Shown: one piece after another, positions 1 to 8,209 of the stretch
How positions within the stretch are numbered: position 1 is the first letter of the stretch
Layout: the number at the start of each line of letters is the position of its first letter
NCBI GenBank assembly: GCA_965603285.1
Contig: CBFDCK010000067.1
Span: 1-15,810 of the forward strand
From: JAUWPO01 sp965603285
GTDB taxonomy: Bacteria > Chloroflexota > Anaerolineae > Anaerolineales > UBA4823
DNA: 15,810 nucleotides
Direction of reading: 5' to 3'
Notes under the pieces: generated by a model
The model's database searches: none
Told to the model about the DNA's origin: nothing
Seen by the model: the letters and a program-made list of their open reading frames with translations, nothing else
Program-made: the position numbers and the translations under genes

Positions 1-1
1 T

Positions 2-181
2 CTGGCCGACGATTTCAGCGTCAAGGTCTCCTGCGACGCCTTCGGCGCCTGGGGTCTGGTGCGCGCCGTCATCGCCGCCGTTGCCGCCAACCAGGCCGTC
101 TTCCTGATCTCTCCCAGGAAAAGCCAATCACCAAGCTTGCATAGCAAGCCGCGCAGCAAGCCGTGTAGCAAGCCGAAATGA
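2..181 (+). CDS. C-terminal fragment of an unrecognised GC-rich gene
   Basis: The open frame enters from the left edge and stops at TGA 179-181, giving 59 residues. Codons 2 to about 115 have third positions that are almost all G or C, a strong coding signature absent from the other two forward frames. The visible part is an Ala/Val-rich stretch (AVIAAVAANQAVFLI), which could be a buried helix or strand. It is followed by a basic Ser-Lys-Pro tail encoded by three copies of a 12-bp unit (143-175). I do not recognise the family, and the upstream part lies outside the window. Base composition is clearly more GC-rich than the following 150 bases, so the right end of this gene coincides with a composition step. 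The reading frame is fairly secure; function is unknown. Confidence 0.5.
   Translation: MADDFSVKVSCDAFGAWGLVRAVIAAVAANQAVFLISPRKSQSPSLHSKPRSKPCSKPK
143..175 (+). repeat. Three tandem 12-bp units (AGCAAGCCG + 3 variable bases)
   Basis: AGCAAGCCG recurs at 143, 155 and 167 with three variable bases between copies, and encodes Ser-Lys-Pro-X repeats at the C-terminus of the partial gene. GCTTGC (135-140) immediately upstream can pair with GCAAGC (144-149), so the end of the gene also has a small hairpin. It looks like recent slippage expansion at the end of the frame. Confidence 0.7.
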
Positions 182-227
182 CTCCCCGCCAGCCCGGTGC
201 TCGAGTAAGTCGACCTGATCAGTAAGG

Positions 228-240
228 GATATTTAATATC
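228..240. other. Small perfect hairpin in the gap before the lipoprotein gene
   Basis: GATAT-TTA-ATATC is a perfect 5-bp stem with a 3-base loop, flanked by AAGG and CCTT with a short bulge. There is no T-run after it, so it is a weak candidate terminator for the upstream gene or a small operator. The rest of 182-321 shows no gene; TAAAAT at 281-286 could be a -10 box, but no convincing -35 accompanies it. Confidence 0.3.
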
Positions 241-321
241 ACCCTTAACTAAGGACATAAAACCTGCAACTTAGATCGTGTAAAATAGATTACTACAATG
301 CAATAATTGGACTGGATTCTT

Positions 322-1080
322 ATGCCACAAAATTCACTAAGAAGACTTTTTTTGATGGTTGTTGCGACGATAGTGGTCTCGTGCCAACAACCTCAATCCC
401 CACCACAGCCCACGCTTACACCAATCAAAACTGTTTTGTTAGAAACTAGTGCCTCCATACCTCTAACACAAACCACGATCAGTGCGCTCCCAAGACCGTC
501 TGAAACTCCTTTTTACCTCTTGCCTACTGCAAGCATGTTAGGTGATGTCGGAATAACCATCCCGAATGGCTGGTATTCAACTCAAGTAAACCTAGAAAAC
601 CTGGAAAGCATCGTGTTTGTTAAACAGAACCCGGAGTTCTTACAGTCTTTCGACAGTCAGGCTCTTGCTGTACCTATCGAATTCGCCGGTGGAGCTTTAG
701 TGCTCTCACCGCTTCCCGCCGGAAACGATGGTGATCGGATGTCAGCATGGATGGGAGGTGGAGAATCTCACCTTAACGACCAGGATCTCGAAGCCATCCT
801 GGTAATCGCTGACCAGATTGGATTGATTAACATGACGGCAGTGGAATTCTCACATCTCGAACAGGCACGATCGGACACCCTTTCTGGCAACCCTGCAGTT
901 GTCTTGGACGGAACAATACAATTCTTTGATGCACAGCCCCCTGTTGTAAGAACGCAAGTATGGTTAGCGTGGACCGAGCAGCGTTTCGTTACATTTTATC
1001 TGTTTGCTGCTGAGGAAATATGGCAGGCAGACATCTCACTTTTTGATGAGACTCGCAATTCGCTCATTATCCCTCGATAA
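322..1080 (+). CDS. Lipoprotein with a possible PsbP/Mog1-like domain
   Basis: This 252-residue protein probably acts on the outer face of the cytoplasmic membrane. The N-terminus is a classic lipoprotein signal: basic RR, a hydrophobic core (LFLMVVATIVV), then lipobox VVSC with Cys21 as the lipidated residue. Residues 22 to about 72 are a Pro/Thr/Gln-rich linker, as expected for a tether. The remainder begins with a strand plus 'PNGWY' and ends with alternating strands (VRTQVWLAWTEQRFVTFYLF) and a final 'FDETRNSLII'. This order resembles PsbP-like/DUF1795 domains, which often end in 'F..il.Sf'; that assignment is an inference. I chose ATG 322 over the TTG at 307 because the signal peptide starts there and 304-306 is an in-frame stop. 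The Shine-Dalgarno is weak (GGA at 314-316). It is convergent with the next gene. Confidence 0.8.
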   Translation: MPQNSLRRLFLMVVATIVVSCQQPQSPPQPTLTPIKTVLLETSASIPLTQTTISALPRPSETPFYLLPTASMLGDVGITIPNGWYSTQVNLENLESIVFVKQNPEFLQSFDSQALAVPIEFAGGALVLSPLPAGNDGDRMSAWMGGGESHLNDQDLEAILVIADQIGLINMTAVEFSHLEQARSDTLSGNPAVVLDGTIQFFDAQPPVVRTQVWLAWTEQRFVTFYLFAAEEIWQADISLFDETRNSLIIPR

Positions 1081-1138
1081 GCAAATAGATTGCGCACGCG
1101 TTACAAGGCTAAAACAGTTTTGATCTTTAATGGATGAA

Positions 1139-1236
1139 AGTTGCCTCACCCGGCGCATAACATGCTTTAGCATGTTTGATGATCGATAGTTGGCCTGTGA
1201 ATTAATTCACAGGCTTGTTCGATGGCTATCAGACCT
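1139..1236. repeat. Direct repeat copy A with palindrome and extra hairpin
   Basis: The core at 1195-1236 matches 1856-1897 at 39 of 42 positions in the same orientation. A second block at 1140-1159 matches 1836-1855 at 16 of 20. Copy A differs by 35 extra bases (1160-1194), in which AACATGC-TTTA-GCATGTT (1159-1176) forms a perfect hairpin. The core contains the perfect palindrome CCTGTGAATTAATTCACAGG (1194-1213). The copy lies in the convergent gap between the lipoprotein gene and the minus-strand secreted-protein gene, so the hairpins may also act as a two-way terminator. Neither hairpin is followed by a clear T-run. Confidence 0.8.
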
Positions 1237-1248
1237 GTTGAAACAGGT
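1233..1248 (-). terminator. Hairpin directly after the stop of the small secreted-protein gene
   Basis: ACCTGT-TGAA-ACAGGT is a perfect 6-bp stem with a tetraloop, four bases beyond the TAG stop of the minus-strand gene. No strong U-tract follows, so intrinsic termination is uncertain; it could also protect the mRNA 3' end. Confidence 0.35.
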
Positions 1249-1251
1249 TGC

Positions 1252-1752
1252 CTATTTAGGTCCACCATGAACGGGTGGACCAGCGGGTTCCGGCGCTTCG
1301 CTGTCTGGTTTAGGACCTGCGTGATCAGGCGGGCCAGCATGATCTGGTGGACCACCAGTCCATTCTGGTGGACGAGTGTTTTTGGATCGATTAGCCCCCT
1401 TGTTTTTCCCAAGCAACCATCCAAGACCTTGCCCTCCGCCGCCAGGTTTCAATCCGGCTTCTTTGTATAACTGTCCCCAACCGATCCCCTGGGATCTGGA
1501 TTCCAGCACCTCACTTATAGTTCTATCTGTGGCTAAAAAAAGGTTGTACGCTCGAGCAATGTTGCCCAAACCGTGACCGGATTGCTGTAAGTTGATGATT
1601 TCATCGTAGTCCATCCCGGTAGTTTCGGATAAAAACAGGGCTACAGGATTTTGTGGGTCTGGAGGGTTTTCCTGCGCAAAAGCCGATCCTAAATATAACA
1701 GCAACAAGGAGATGGTTAGTACTACAATTATCAGGAAACGTTTGATTCTCAT
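1252..1752 (-). CDS. Small secreted protein with Gly/Pro/His-rich repetitive tail
   Basis: The 166-residue product has a Sec signal peptide: MRIKR, a long Leu/Ile/Val core, and an AFA|Q signal-peptidase I site after residue 26. No lipobox is seen, so it should be released or cell-wall associated. Residues about 49-105 form a compact segment with 'SGHGLGNIARAYNL', 'SEVLESRSQGIGWGQLYKEAGL'; I remember similar 'G.G.G.I..A......eil...egmGWGqi.ke.gl' segments in small secreted proteins of Chloroflexota, with no known function. The tail is low complexity, with tandem GPPDHA units and repeated GGP. The start ATG (1750-1752) has AAGGG ten bases upstream and a TATAAT box further up. It follows the alpha-2-macroglobulin gene on the same strand after 143 bases, and is bracketed by direct repeats. 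Function unknown. Confidence 0.75.
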   Translation of the reverse strand: MRIKRFLIIVVLTISLLLLYLGSAFAQENPPDPQNPVALFLSETTGMDYDEIINLQQSGHGLGNIARAYNLFLATDRTISEVLESRSQGIGWGQLYKEAGLKPGGGGQGLGWLLGKNKGANRSKNTRPPEWTGGPPDHAGPPDHAGPKPDSEAPEPAGPPVHGGPK

Positions 1753-1794
1753 CTCTTTACATCCCTTATATATCCCTAGATATCATTTCTTAGG

Positions 1795-1800
1795 ATTATA
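1795..1800 (-). promoter_or_regulatory. Candidate -10 box for the small secreted-protein gene
   Basis: On the minus strand this reads TATAAT, a perfect -10 hexamer directly preceded by TG, about 43 bases upstream of the start codon. A possible -35 (GAAACA, 3 of 6 matches) lies 17 bases further upstream. It suggests the gene can be transcribed separately from the alpha-2-macroglobulin gene. Confidence 0.4.
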
Positions 1801-1834
1801 CATTAATTTCCTTTGAGTGTTTCACGCGCAGCGA

Positions 1835-1897
1835 AGTTGCCTCACACAGCGTATTCTGTGAATTAATTCACAGGCTTATTCGATGGCTATCACACTT
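1835..1897. repeat. Direct repeat copy B, overlapping the macroglobulin stop codon
   Basis: This is the shorter partner of the repeat at 1139-1236. It contains the perfect 18-bp palindrome CTGTGAATTAATTCACAG (1856-1873), and its end runs into the TAA stop codon (1896-1898, minus strand) of the alpha-2-macroglobulin gene. It therefore forms the immediate 3' untranslated region of that gene, just as copy A does for the small secreted-protein gene. Confidence 0.8.
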
Positions 1898-4800
1898 ACT
1901 CCACAAACACCCAATCGCTTCCGCTGCGACCGAACACCTCCGGTGAGTACATCTCCTCCGCTTTGGCTGGCGGCACTACGAATTTGCCCGGTGTTGTAGC
2001 ACGGGCAATATATGAATAATCGTAGACCCCATCCCATAACAGCGAGGCAAAAGCCTCAGCCCGTTCATCACGCATATTCTGGTGTTCGTACCAGGACCCC
2101 CACCACCACCACCCGTAGCGGTAGTCCGAGCTGGTGGGGTCTTGCGGGATGCTGCCAGATACTGCTAATGACGGATTGACGATTTCTAGCCCTGCCGGTA
2201 AGGGATCTACCAGGGCTACGTGATAACGACGGTTGTCAGCTACCATTGTCAGCCGCACCCTTACGCGTGCTCCTGCCTTGATGTGCCAGGCGCCATCCTC
2301 GTCCTGATAAACATCCTCTGGGTCATCCACCGCTTCGTATCTACGCTGAACGACAAAGCCCATATCTAACGGGTCCAGGGTCAGGTCGGTTGGCGAATAT
2401 CGCAGCCCCAACCGGTAGTACAATCGTCCAGGTCCATCTTTACTCAAGATCAAATCCTGCGTCCCATCAGCTTCGTCCAACAGGAAAGCCATTGGAATTT
2501 CGGTCGCGTGCCGCTCGGTAGTCCGGCCGGCAAACTCGTGACTACCAGCATAGGTATCCCCCAGCCAGATGCGTGCCACAAAGTCCGGTGTCTGTGCCTC
2601 GAAGGTATTGAAGTAGCGGTCCATGGCCAGTAAGACGAAAACGTTCTCCTGGGTATTGTACCAACGACCCTTGGTGCGGTGCGCCAACAGCCCGTTGACC
2701 ACCTTGGGAATCAGGTCATTCTGCGGACTGTCAACGATCAGTGCATCCAGTAGGATAGCGTCCGTGCGCCGGTTCGAGTGCAGCAATAGATAAGCATCGT
2801 CCCCGTAGGAGGTCGTGAAGTTGGCTGCCCCGGCAGTTTCCACCGCGCGGTTGTTCACATGCCTGCGTATAGCTTCCAATTCGTCGATGTACGCCGGATC
2901 CTCGGCAAGCACCATCCACAACCAGCCAACCGCCTCTAACGACAACTCATCCAAACCTGCTTCGTCCAACAAACGTTGGGCTTTGTCTCGGTCTGTATCG
3001 TCCATCAAATGGCGTACGTAGAGCGCGTAGGCGCTTATTGTCCGTCGAATTTGTAAGCTGTACCACGATGGGAAGTGATCCTCTATATGGAGCAGATAGT
3101 CTTGGACGCCCAGCTGCATGTCCTCCGGTACCTCAAAACCCATAAGCTTTGCTCTTTGTAAGGCGTGGGCTACATGGGCGGTATGGTACGGGATCGAGTC
3201 ACGACCGCGCTTCCAGTATGGGAAACCACCATCGTTGTTTTGCAATCCTTGCAACATATCGATATCGCGTACGACGGCGCGCTCCATTTCCTCAGGCGAT
3301 GGCAGTCCGTCAGCTGAGAAAGCTTTCAGCACGTCGCGTAAGGCGGCTACGGCTAAAATCCGGGAAGCTATCTGCTCTGTGCATTCGAAGGGGTACGACA
3401 CCAGGTAAAGAACGGCATCGGTAAGCGCCTGCAGCGCTGTGGAGGAGGTGCTAATCTCCAAGCCGCCGAACTGCGGAAAGACATCACTAGGCGTACCAAC
3501 AGGTTGTACTACAGCACCCTTGTCAATCACTCCGTAGGTGGCGAAGGCTTCTGTCGTCGCCGGGGTATAGACGGGCAGCTCTACTGTTGCAGCATCAGCA
3601 TAATCGTTCGAAACAGCCGTGATCTGGAATCGAGCTATACCCGGCATAACTGTCGTCGCTGGAAAGCGAACTTCCAAGCGGTCACGGGCAGACACGTTCA
3701 CCCGTTGTCCGGGGCTGCTGGTGAGCTCGATGTTGCTTGCCTGGACGACTATGTCGACGGTAAGAAGTTTATCGGTCTGGTTCTGCACCACTACCGGCAG
3801 TTCAAAGGAATCGCCGAAATTGAGGAAGCGGGGTGCTGAGGGTCGCACCATCAGCGGGAGACGGGCGACCAGATTGGTCTCAGCTGCACCGAATTGATTG
3901 CCCCCATCGACAGCAACTACCATCACCCTGTAACGCGTCAGGTTATCAGGCAGTTGCACTGTTACCTCGGCTCGTCCGTTTGCATCGGTGCGCACCTCGG
4001 GAGTAAAAGTGGCAAGCGGGTTGAAATTTGACCGAACCTGGATGGCAGAGGGTGTAGGCGCAGCTCTATCTTCAGCAAGGGGCTCAGCTGCGGGCGCTTC
4101 AGCTTCCTCCATAACCGCTTTTCCGGCAACTTGGGTCCCCAATATTTCGTTCGCGAATTCACCTCCTGCCTCGATATCTTCGGCGAGTGTCTGGGGGTCT
4201 GCAAGGACTATGCTGGAGCGACCGTAATGGCTGCTGAAGTCAGACGGGCGATTGCGATAGAAGACAACCATAGGATCAGCCAGCTGGTAATTGCTCAGGG
4301 CCAGGATCGCCTCGTCAACCACAACTACGGTCAGCTCAGCGCCGGGGACAGGCTGTCTGCCTGCATCTGTCAAGACGAGGTCAATAGTTGTCTCCCCACC
4401 GGGCTCCAGTTCCGTTTCACGAGGAGTCGCTTGGAGAGAGAGGGTCCTTTGTAATGGAGGTATCCTCAGGTTAAGTTGGCCGGCTGCATAAGCAGGCCGC
4501 GGTGGCACATCCGCCAAAACCTCACCCTCATCGTCAAGGCGTGGCGCCTCTCCAATTAAATCAACCTGTACGTTTAGGTTTGGGATGTGCTTTTCTTCAA
4601 TAGGCACATGCAGTGTTGTGGTGGTCTCGTCCATCTGAAAACGTTCTGTGTAAAGGATACCGCTGCGGCTGACCGTCAGCAGGCCTTCCGCGGGGCTGAA
4701 GGGTGCCTGCACCAGGATATTTGCTACATCACCCGGCTGATAGCTCTCCTTATCCGGTATCAGGACGACCGTTTCCTGTTCAACCTTGCGTGCTGGAGGT

Positions 4801-7800
4801 TGCTGACCGCCGCTTACCCAGCGAATGAACTGGGTTTGATTTTGACGGCCTATCTCGTCGGTTACCAGGGCTGTGATCTGGTAGCGACCGCCCAACCGAG
4901 TCTCAAATGTGCAGGTCACAGGCTCCAAAGCCGATTCTAGGATGCACTCCTGGATATCGACCTCTTCCTCACGCCAGTCTCTATTATGGTACTTCCAGTC
5001 TAATCTTGCCGCCGTCACTTTGACTGATCGGTTAGGCACGGCGTTGCCGTCCAGGTCGGTGACAATCAGATCGATCTCCAGCGGTGTACCGCGTTCGACG
5101 AAAGTGTGTTCACTTCGAAGACCTACATAGAGATCGGCTGGGTGTACCAGCAGGCTGGTTGTAGCGGCCCATGCTTGGCGGTTCACATCAAACACTGTCG
5201 CCTCAGCCAGCACACTGAACGGGCGAGATTGATCGGGTTCATCAAAGTCTAATCGTAGATAGTGGTTGCCCGAGGCATCGGTGATGCCAGTAAAGGTTTC
5301 GACCTCAGTTTCACCATTTTGCGGACCGAATGGGTTGTAAGCTTCTTCGATATAGACCGGCTCGTAATACCACCAGGGCTTCCAGATTCCAAATGTGAAG
5401 TCAGACCAATTGGGTGGTGTATAGTTGCTGGGGGAGGAGGTCACTTGCCAGTTGACCTCAGCATTTGGCAGTGGACCGCCGGCGTAATAATTAGCACCAA
5501 CCGCAATGACGGCATGTTCACCCGCAAAGTAAGGTCCCGTTGTTTCGTTGCGCGCCGCTACCTCGAACTCGGGTCGCCGGAACTCCTGAATCTGGAAATT
5601 GTGTTGGTATTGTGTGTTGTTCAGCATTCGTAGACTACCGGTCGCATCTAAATAAATCTGGGAATATCCCAAGTTCGTGTTTTCAGGCAAGGTGAAAGTG
5701 AAATCAAATCCACCCAAGGCGTTTACCTCGCTGCGACCGTTGGTTATATCGTTGCCCTGTGGTCCGACGACTCGATAACTTACATTTGTTACTTCGCTGC
5801 CAACCATCCCCACGTCACCATCTTGCTTTCCTCCCACTCGCCGCATCCACCCTTTGACATGCACTTCTTCTCCGGGGCGGTACATTTCACGGTCATCAAA
5901 AACATACCAGCGCAGTTCATCATAGACCGACCTTTGTGACCAGGCATCGTCTCGCCAGTAGTACGTAGAATGGGGCAGCATAGCAACGTCATCACCCTGG
6001 CGTGCTGCCACATAAATTACGCCATCCTCGGGTAGGTTGAAACTAGTTGTGCCATCTTTTCCGGTGACAGTTTTTACACCCGCCGGTTCAGTTTCAATGG
6101 AAATCCCTGCCAATGGAGCACCGTCTTGCAGGGCGCTGGTCCATACCAACATTTCACTATGGTCTACGAAGGCATCCAACCCGATCTGGGTCACCTGCAC
6201 CCAAGCTTGCACAATATGCCTGTAACGGTCTCGATCAATTATGCGCAAGAAGCTTGTTGGTTCGATAATGAGGATAAAATGCCCGAAATCACCATCACTA
6301 GCCCTGCTCAAGTCGATGTCCACTTCGCTCAGAATGTCGGCGGGTGTGTCCAACGAGATTGTCTCTTCCAGCGCCAGTCGCCCTGGAGGTTTCAGTGGAG
6401 GTTCCTGCTGGTGGTACTCACGCAAATATTCCTTATAGGCTGGCCAGTCTGAAGGCTCGACAGAATAGATCCGCACATGCAAGCGGTCGTAGTTGATGGA
6501 GTAAACGGAAAAGACTGGTTTGTGGGCCGATGGATCTAGGGTGACCAAGATTTCATCTGGTCCAGTGAGGAAAGGTTCGGCTGAGCCAACCCGGAAGGTC
6601 AACGTGGTGTCTTTGCCCAGTGTCTGCCCAAAGATATCCCTAATTTCCTTATCAACTGTGACCTTATAGGTCGTGCGACCCTCAGTTGCTCCACGGATGT
6701 TGATCGTGTCCCCAAAGATATTTACTGTGGCTCCAGGTAATGCAGGAGCTATGTCCACCATAGCATCCTCATAGGAGTCTACATCAATGGGATTGTTAAA
6801 CTCGATAAAAAAAGGTGTTAGTGGTGGGCAGTTGTCTCGCGACCAGGAGCAATCATAGCGATCAATGCGAAGCGGAGCATAGGTGCGGAAGTTAAATTGC
6901 TGTGCCTCTTTTGTGACCAGTGGACCTTCAGCCGACGGGATACCCGGTCCAATAAGGACACTTATTGCCGCATCAGCAGGTAATAGTTCTTTCGCTCGGA
7001 AGACCAACCAGCGACCTTCACCGCTGTTTTCGGTCAGGCGGCTCACATCCTCATTCCTCTCAATTTCTACCTCTGTTGCCTGACTTATCCTCACTGGTTG
7101 GTTGTTGGCAGTCACCTGGATCGTAGCCAGAACCGGATCCGGGTTAATACGCTGATCGAAGGCAATAAAGAACAAAGGATCCAGGGGCTGAGGGTTATCT
7201 TGGTGCGGGTATTTGGTAATCATTTTGGGTGGGGGTGTGTTGAATGACCAACTAACCGCCTCCTCCAAAATGCCGCCAGTAGCCGACTCCGTCCCGGCGG
7301 GAATGGTGACCTGGTACTCTGTTGCCATTGGCAAGCGGTCAATCTGCAGCGAGTCATACTGGAAATTCAACGTTTTAGTACCCAACCATCTCCAGGTGCC
7401 GGGTAGGGCTGGTTCCAGCTTCACGGGTACTTCCTCTAGTGTCAGATCGTTTAACGTTGTCAGCGGCACCATAGGCTGGTTGAACGTGACGTTGACGAAA
7501 GGCGCCAAAGGGATTTCCCCCTCGGGGCTGTAGCGTAGTACTTCTAACGCACCAACTTCGATAGTCTCAGGACCAATTAGCTCTTGGGATGGAGGGAATT
7601 TTTCCTCGATAGTCTCACCGGAACGCGGTGGAGGCAAGGGTTCTTCTGGAAGCTTGAAATCTACCTGATCTGCCGCCTCCACAGTTTGCGTGGGCAAGCG
7701 TGCCAAGATTTGTTCAATCTCCTCATCTGATAGCGGCTCGCCGGATGCAATTGGAGCCGGTTCGGTTGGTTGCGGCCTGGCATTACCCATGCTAAGACTG

Positions 7801-8027
7801 ACCTGAAGGTTGCTATCTCTTCCATCACCTCCGGATACTTCAATTGAGCCGTCGCTTGACGAATCTACCAGAGCTGGATTGGTCTGCCCTTGTGACACAT
7901 CTCGCTGTATTGCTGGGATTATCAATCCAAAGATAATGACCGCAAGCGCGCCGATTATCAATAGGGCACCAAAAATTACGATAAGTAACCTGTGTCGGCT
8001 GAACAAATTTTTTATCTTTTGTGCCAT
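1896..8027 (-). CDS. Membrane-anchored bacterial alpha-2-macroglobulin with thioester domain
   Basis: At 2043 residues this is an intact large bacterial alpha-2-macroglobulin, a suicide protease trap that binds attacking proteases through a bait region and a reactive thioester. Residues 15-40 are an uncleaved membrane anchor with no lipobox, unlike the E. coli periplasmic lipoprotein form. Residues about 155-490 look like three Big_5-type Ig-like domains. MG2 follows near 700-800 (YRPGEEVHVKGWMRR), then the VVVDEAILAL region near 1240. A Glu/Ala/Pro-rich bait-like stretch covers about 1280-1330, and the A2M domain starts near 1335 (FNPLATFTPEVRTD). The thioester motif is C1549-T-E-Q1552, followed by NNDGGFPYW typical of the thioester domain. 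The C-terminus has WWWWGSW and the conserved FVVPPAKAEEMYSPEVFGRSG. AGGAGGG at 8036-8042 is a strong ribosome binding site. No pbpC neighbour is visible. Confidence 0.95.
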   Translation of the reverse strand: MAQKIKNLFSRHRLLIVIFGALLIIGALAVIIFGLIIPAIQRDVSQGQTNPALVDSSSDGSIEVSGGDGRDSNLQVSLSMGNARPQPTEPAPIASGEPLSDEEIEQILARLPTQTVEAADQVDFKLPEEPLPPPRSGETIEEKFPPSQELIGPETIEVGALEVLRYSPEGEIPLAPFVNVTFNQPMVPLTTLNDLTLEEVPVKLEPALPGTWRWLGTKTLNFQYDSLQIDRLPMATEYQVTIPAGTESATGGILEEAVSWSFNTPPPKMITKYPHQDNPQPLDPLFFIAFDQRINPDPVLATIQVTANNQPVRISQATEVEIERNEDVSRLTENSGEGRWLVFRAKELLPADAAISVLIGPGIPSAEGPLVTKEAQQFNFRTYAPLRIDRYDCSWSRDNCPPLTPFFIEFNNPIDVDSYEDAMVDIAPALPGATVNIFGDTINIRGATEGRTTYKVTVDKEIRDIFGQTLGKDTTLTFRVGSAEPFLTGPDEILVTLDPSAHKPVFSVYSINYDRLHVRIYSVEPSDWPAYKEYLREYHQQEPPLKPPGRLALEETISLDTPADILSEVDIDLSRASDGDFGHFILIIEPTSFLRIIDRDRYRHIVQAWVQVTQIGLDAFVDHSEMLVWTSALQDGAPLAGISIETEPAGVKTVTGKDGTTSFNLPEDGVIYVAARQGDDVAMLPHSTYYWRDDAWSQRSVYDELRWYVFDDREMYRPGEEVHVKGWMRRVGGKQDGDVGMVGSEVTNVSYRVVGPQGNDITNGRSEVNALGGFDFTFTLPENTNLGYSQIYLDATGSLRMLNNTQYQHNFQIQEFRRPEFEVAARNETTGPYFAGEHAVIAVGANYYAGGPLPNAEVNWQVTSSPSNYTPPNWSDFTFGIWKPWWYYEPVYIEEAYNPFGPQNGETEVETFTGITDASGNHYLRLDFDEPDQSRPFSVLAEATVFDVNRQAWAATTSLLVHPADLYVGLRSEHTFVERGTPLEIDLIVTDLDGNAVPNRSVKVTAARLDWKYHNRDWREEEVDIQECILESALEPVTCTFETRLGGRYQITALVTDEIGRQNQTQFIRWVSGGQQPPARKVEQETVVLIPDKESYQPGDVANILVQAPFSPAEGLLTVSRSGILYTERFQMDETTTTLHVPIEEKHIPNLNVQVDLIGEAPRLDDEGEVLADVPPRPAYAAGQLNLRIPPLQRTLSLQATPRETELEPGGETTIDLVLTDAGRQPVPGAELTVVVVDEAILALSNYQLADPMVVFYRNRPSDFSSHYGRSSIVLADPQTLAEDIEAGGEFANEILGTQVAGKAVMEEAEAPAAEPLAEDRAAPTPSAIQVRSNFNPLATFTPEVRTDANGRAEVTVQLPDNLTRYRVMVVAVDGGNQFGAAETNLVARLPLMVRPSAPRFLNFGDSFELPVVVQNQTDKLLTVDIVVQASNIELTSSPGQRVNVSARDRLEVRFPATTVMPGIARFQITAVSNDYADAATVELPVYTPATTEAFATYGVIDKGAVVQPVGTPSDVFPQFGGLEISTSSTALQALTDAVLYLVSYPFECTEQIASRILAVAALRDVLKAFSADGLPSPEEMERAVVRDIDMLQGLQNNDGGFPYWKRGRDSIPYHTAHVAHALQRAKLMGFEVPEDMQLGVQDYLLHIEDHFPSWYSLQIRRTISAYALYVRHLMDDTDRDKAQRLLDEAGLDELSLEAVGWLWMVLAEDPAYIDELEAIRRHVNNRAVETAGAANFTTSYGDDAYLLLHSNRRTDAILLDALIVDSPQNDLIPKVVNGLLAHRTKGRWYNTQENVFVLLAMDRYFNTFEAQTPDFVARIWLGDTYAGSHEFAGRTTERHATEIPMAFLLDEADGTQDLILSKDGPGRLYYRLGLRYSPTDLTLDPLDMGFVVQRRYEAVDDPEDVYQDEDGAWHIKAGARVRVRLTMVADNRRYHVALVDPLPAGLEIVNPSLAVSGSIPQDPTSSDYRYGWWWWGSWYEHQNMRDERAEAFASLLWDGVYDYSYIARATTPGKFVVPPAKAEEMYSPEVFGRSGSDWVFVE

Positions 8028-8035
8028 AGCCAGGA

Positions 8036-8042
8036 CCCTCCT
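8036..8042 (-). promoter_or_regulatory. Strong Shine-Dalgarno of the macroglobulin gene
   Basis: The minus strand reads AGGAGGG eight bases before the ATG, which fixes the start codon and suggests efficient initiation. Confidence 0.8.
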
Positions 8043-8209
8043 ACATTTTTTCCCAATTTAAGCTATCCTTCTTACATACTTATGGTTAGACGTCAATATT
8101 TGCCTGTTTGTTCCAAGTGTGGAGAATGTCAGTGTATGATTCTTTCTGTAATTTTAGTAGGTCTTGTGTATCCTTTTTAAAGCATCCAACCAACAAAAGG
8201 AGTGACACC

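Noticed and set aside
307..321. TTG start five codons upstream for the lipoprotein
   Set aside because: It directly follows an in-frame TAA, has no ribosome binding site, and spoils the compact lipoprotein signal that starts at ATG 322.
1159..1213. Rho-independent terminator pair for the lipoprotein gene
   Set aside because: Both hairpins are good stems, but neither is followed by a T-run on either strand, so I list them as repeat/palindrome features only.
1222..1576. Forward frames across the small secreted-protein gene (1222-1470, 1376-1576)
   Set aside because: They are opposite-strand shadows of its Gly/Pro-rich codons; the minus frame has a signal peptide, promoter box and ribosome binding site.
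2815..7533. Many 60-120 codon frames inside the macroglobulin gene on both strands
   Set aside because: The 2043-residue frame is continuous with recognised domains end to end; the others lack start signals and protein-like composition.
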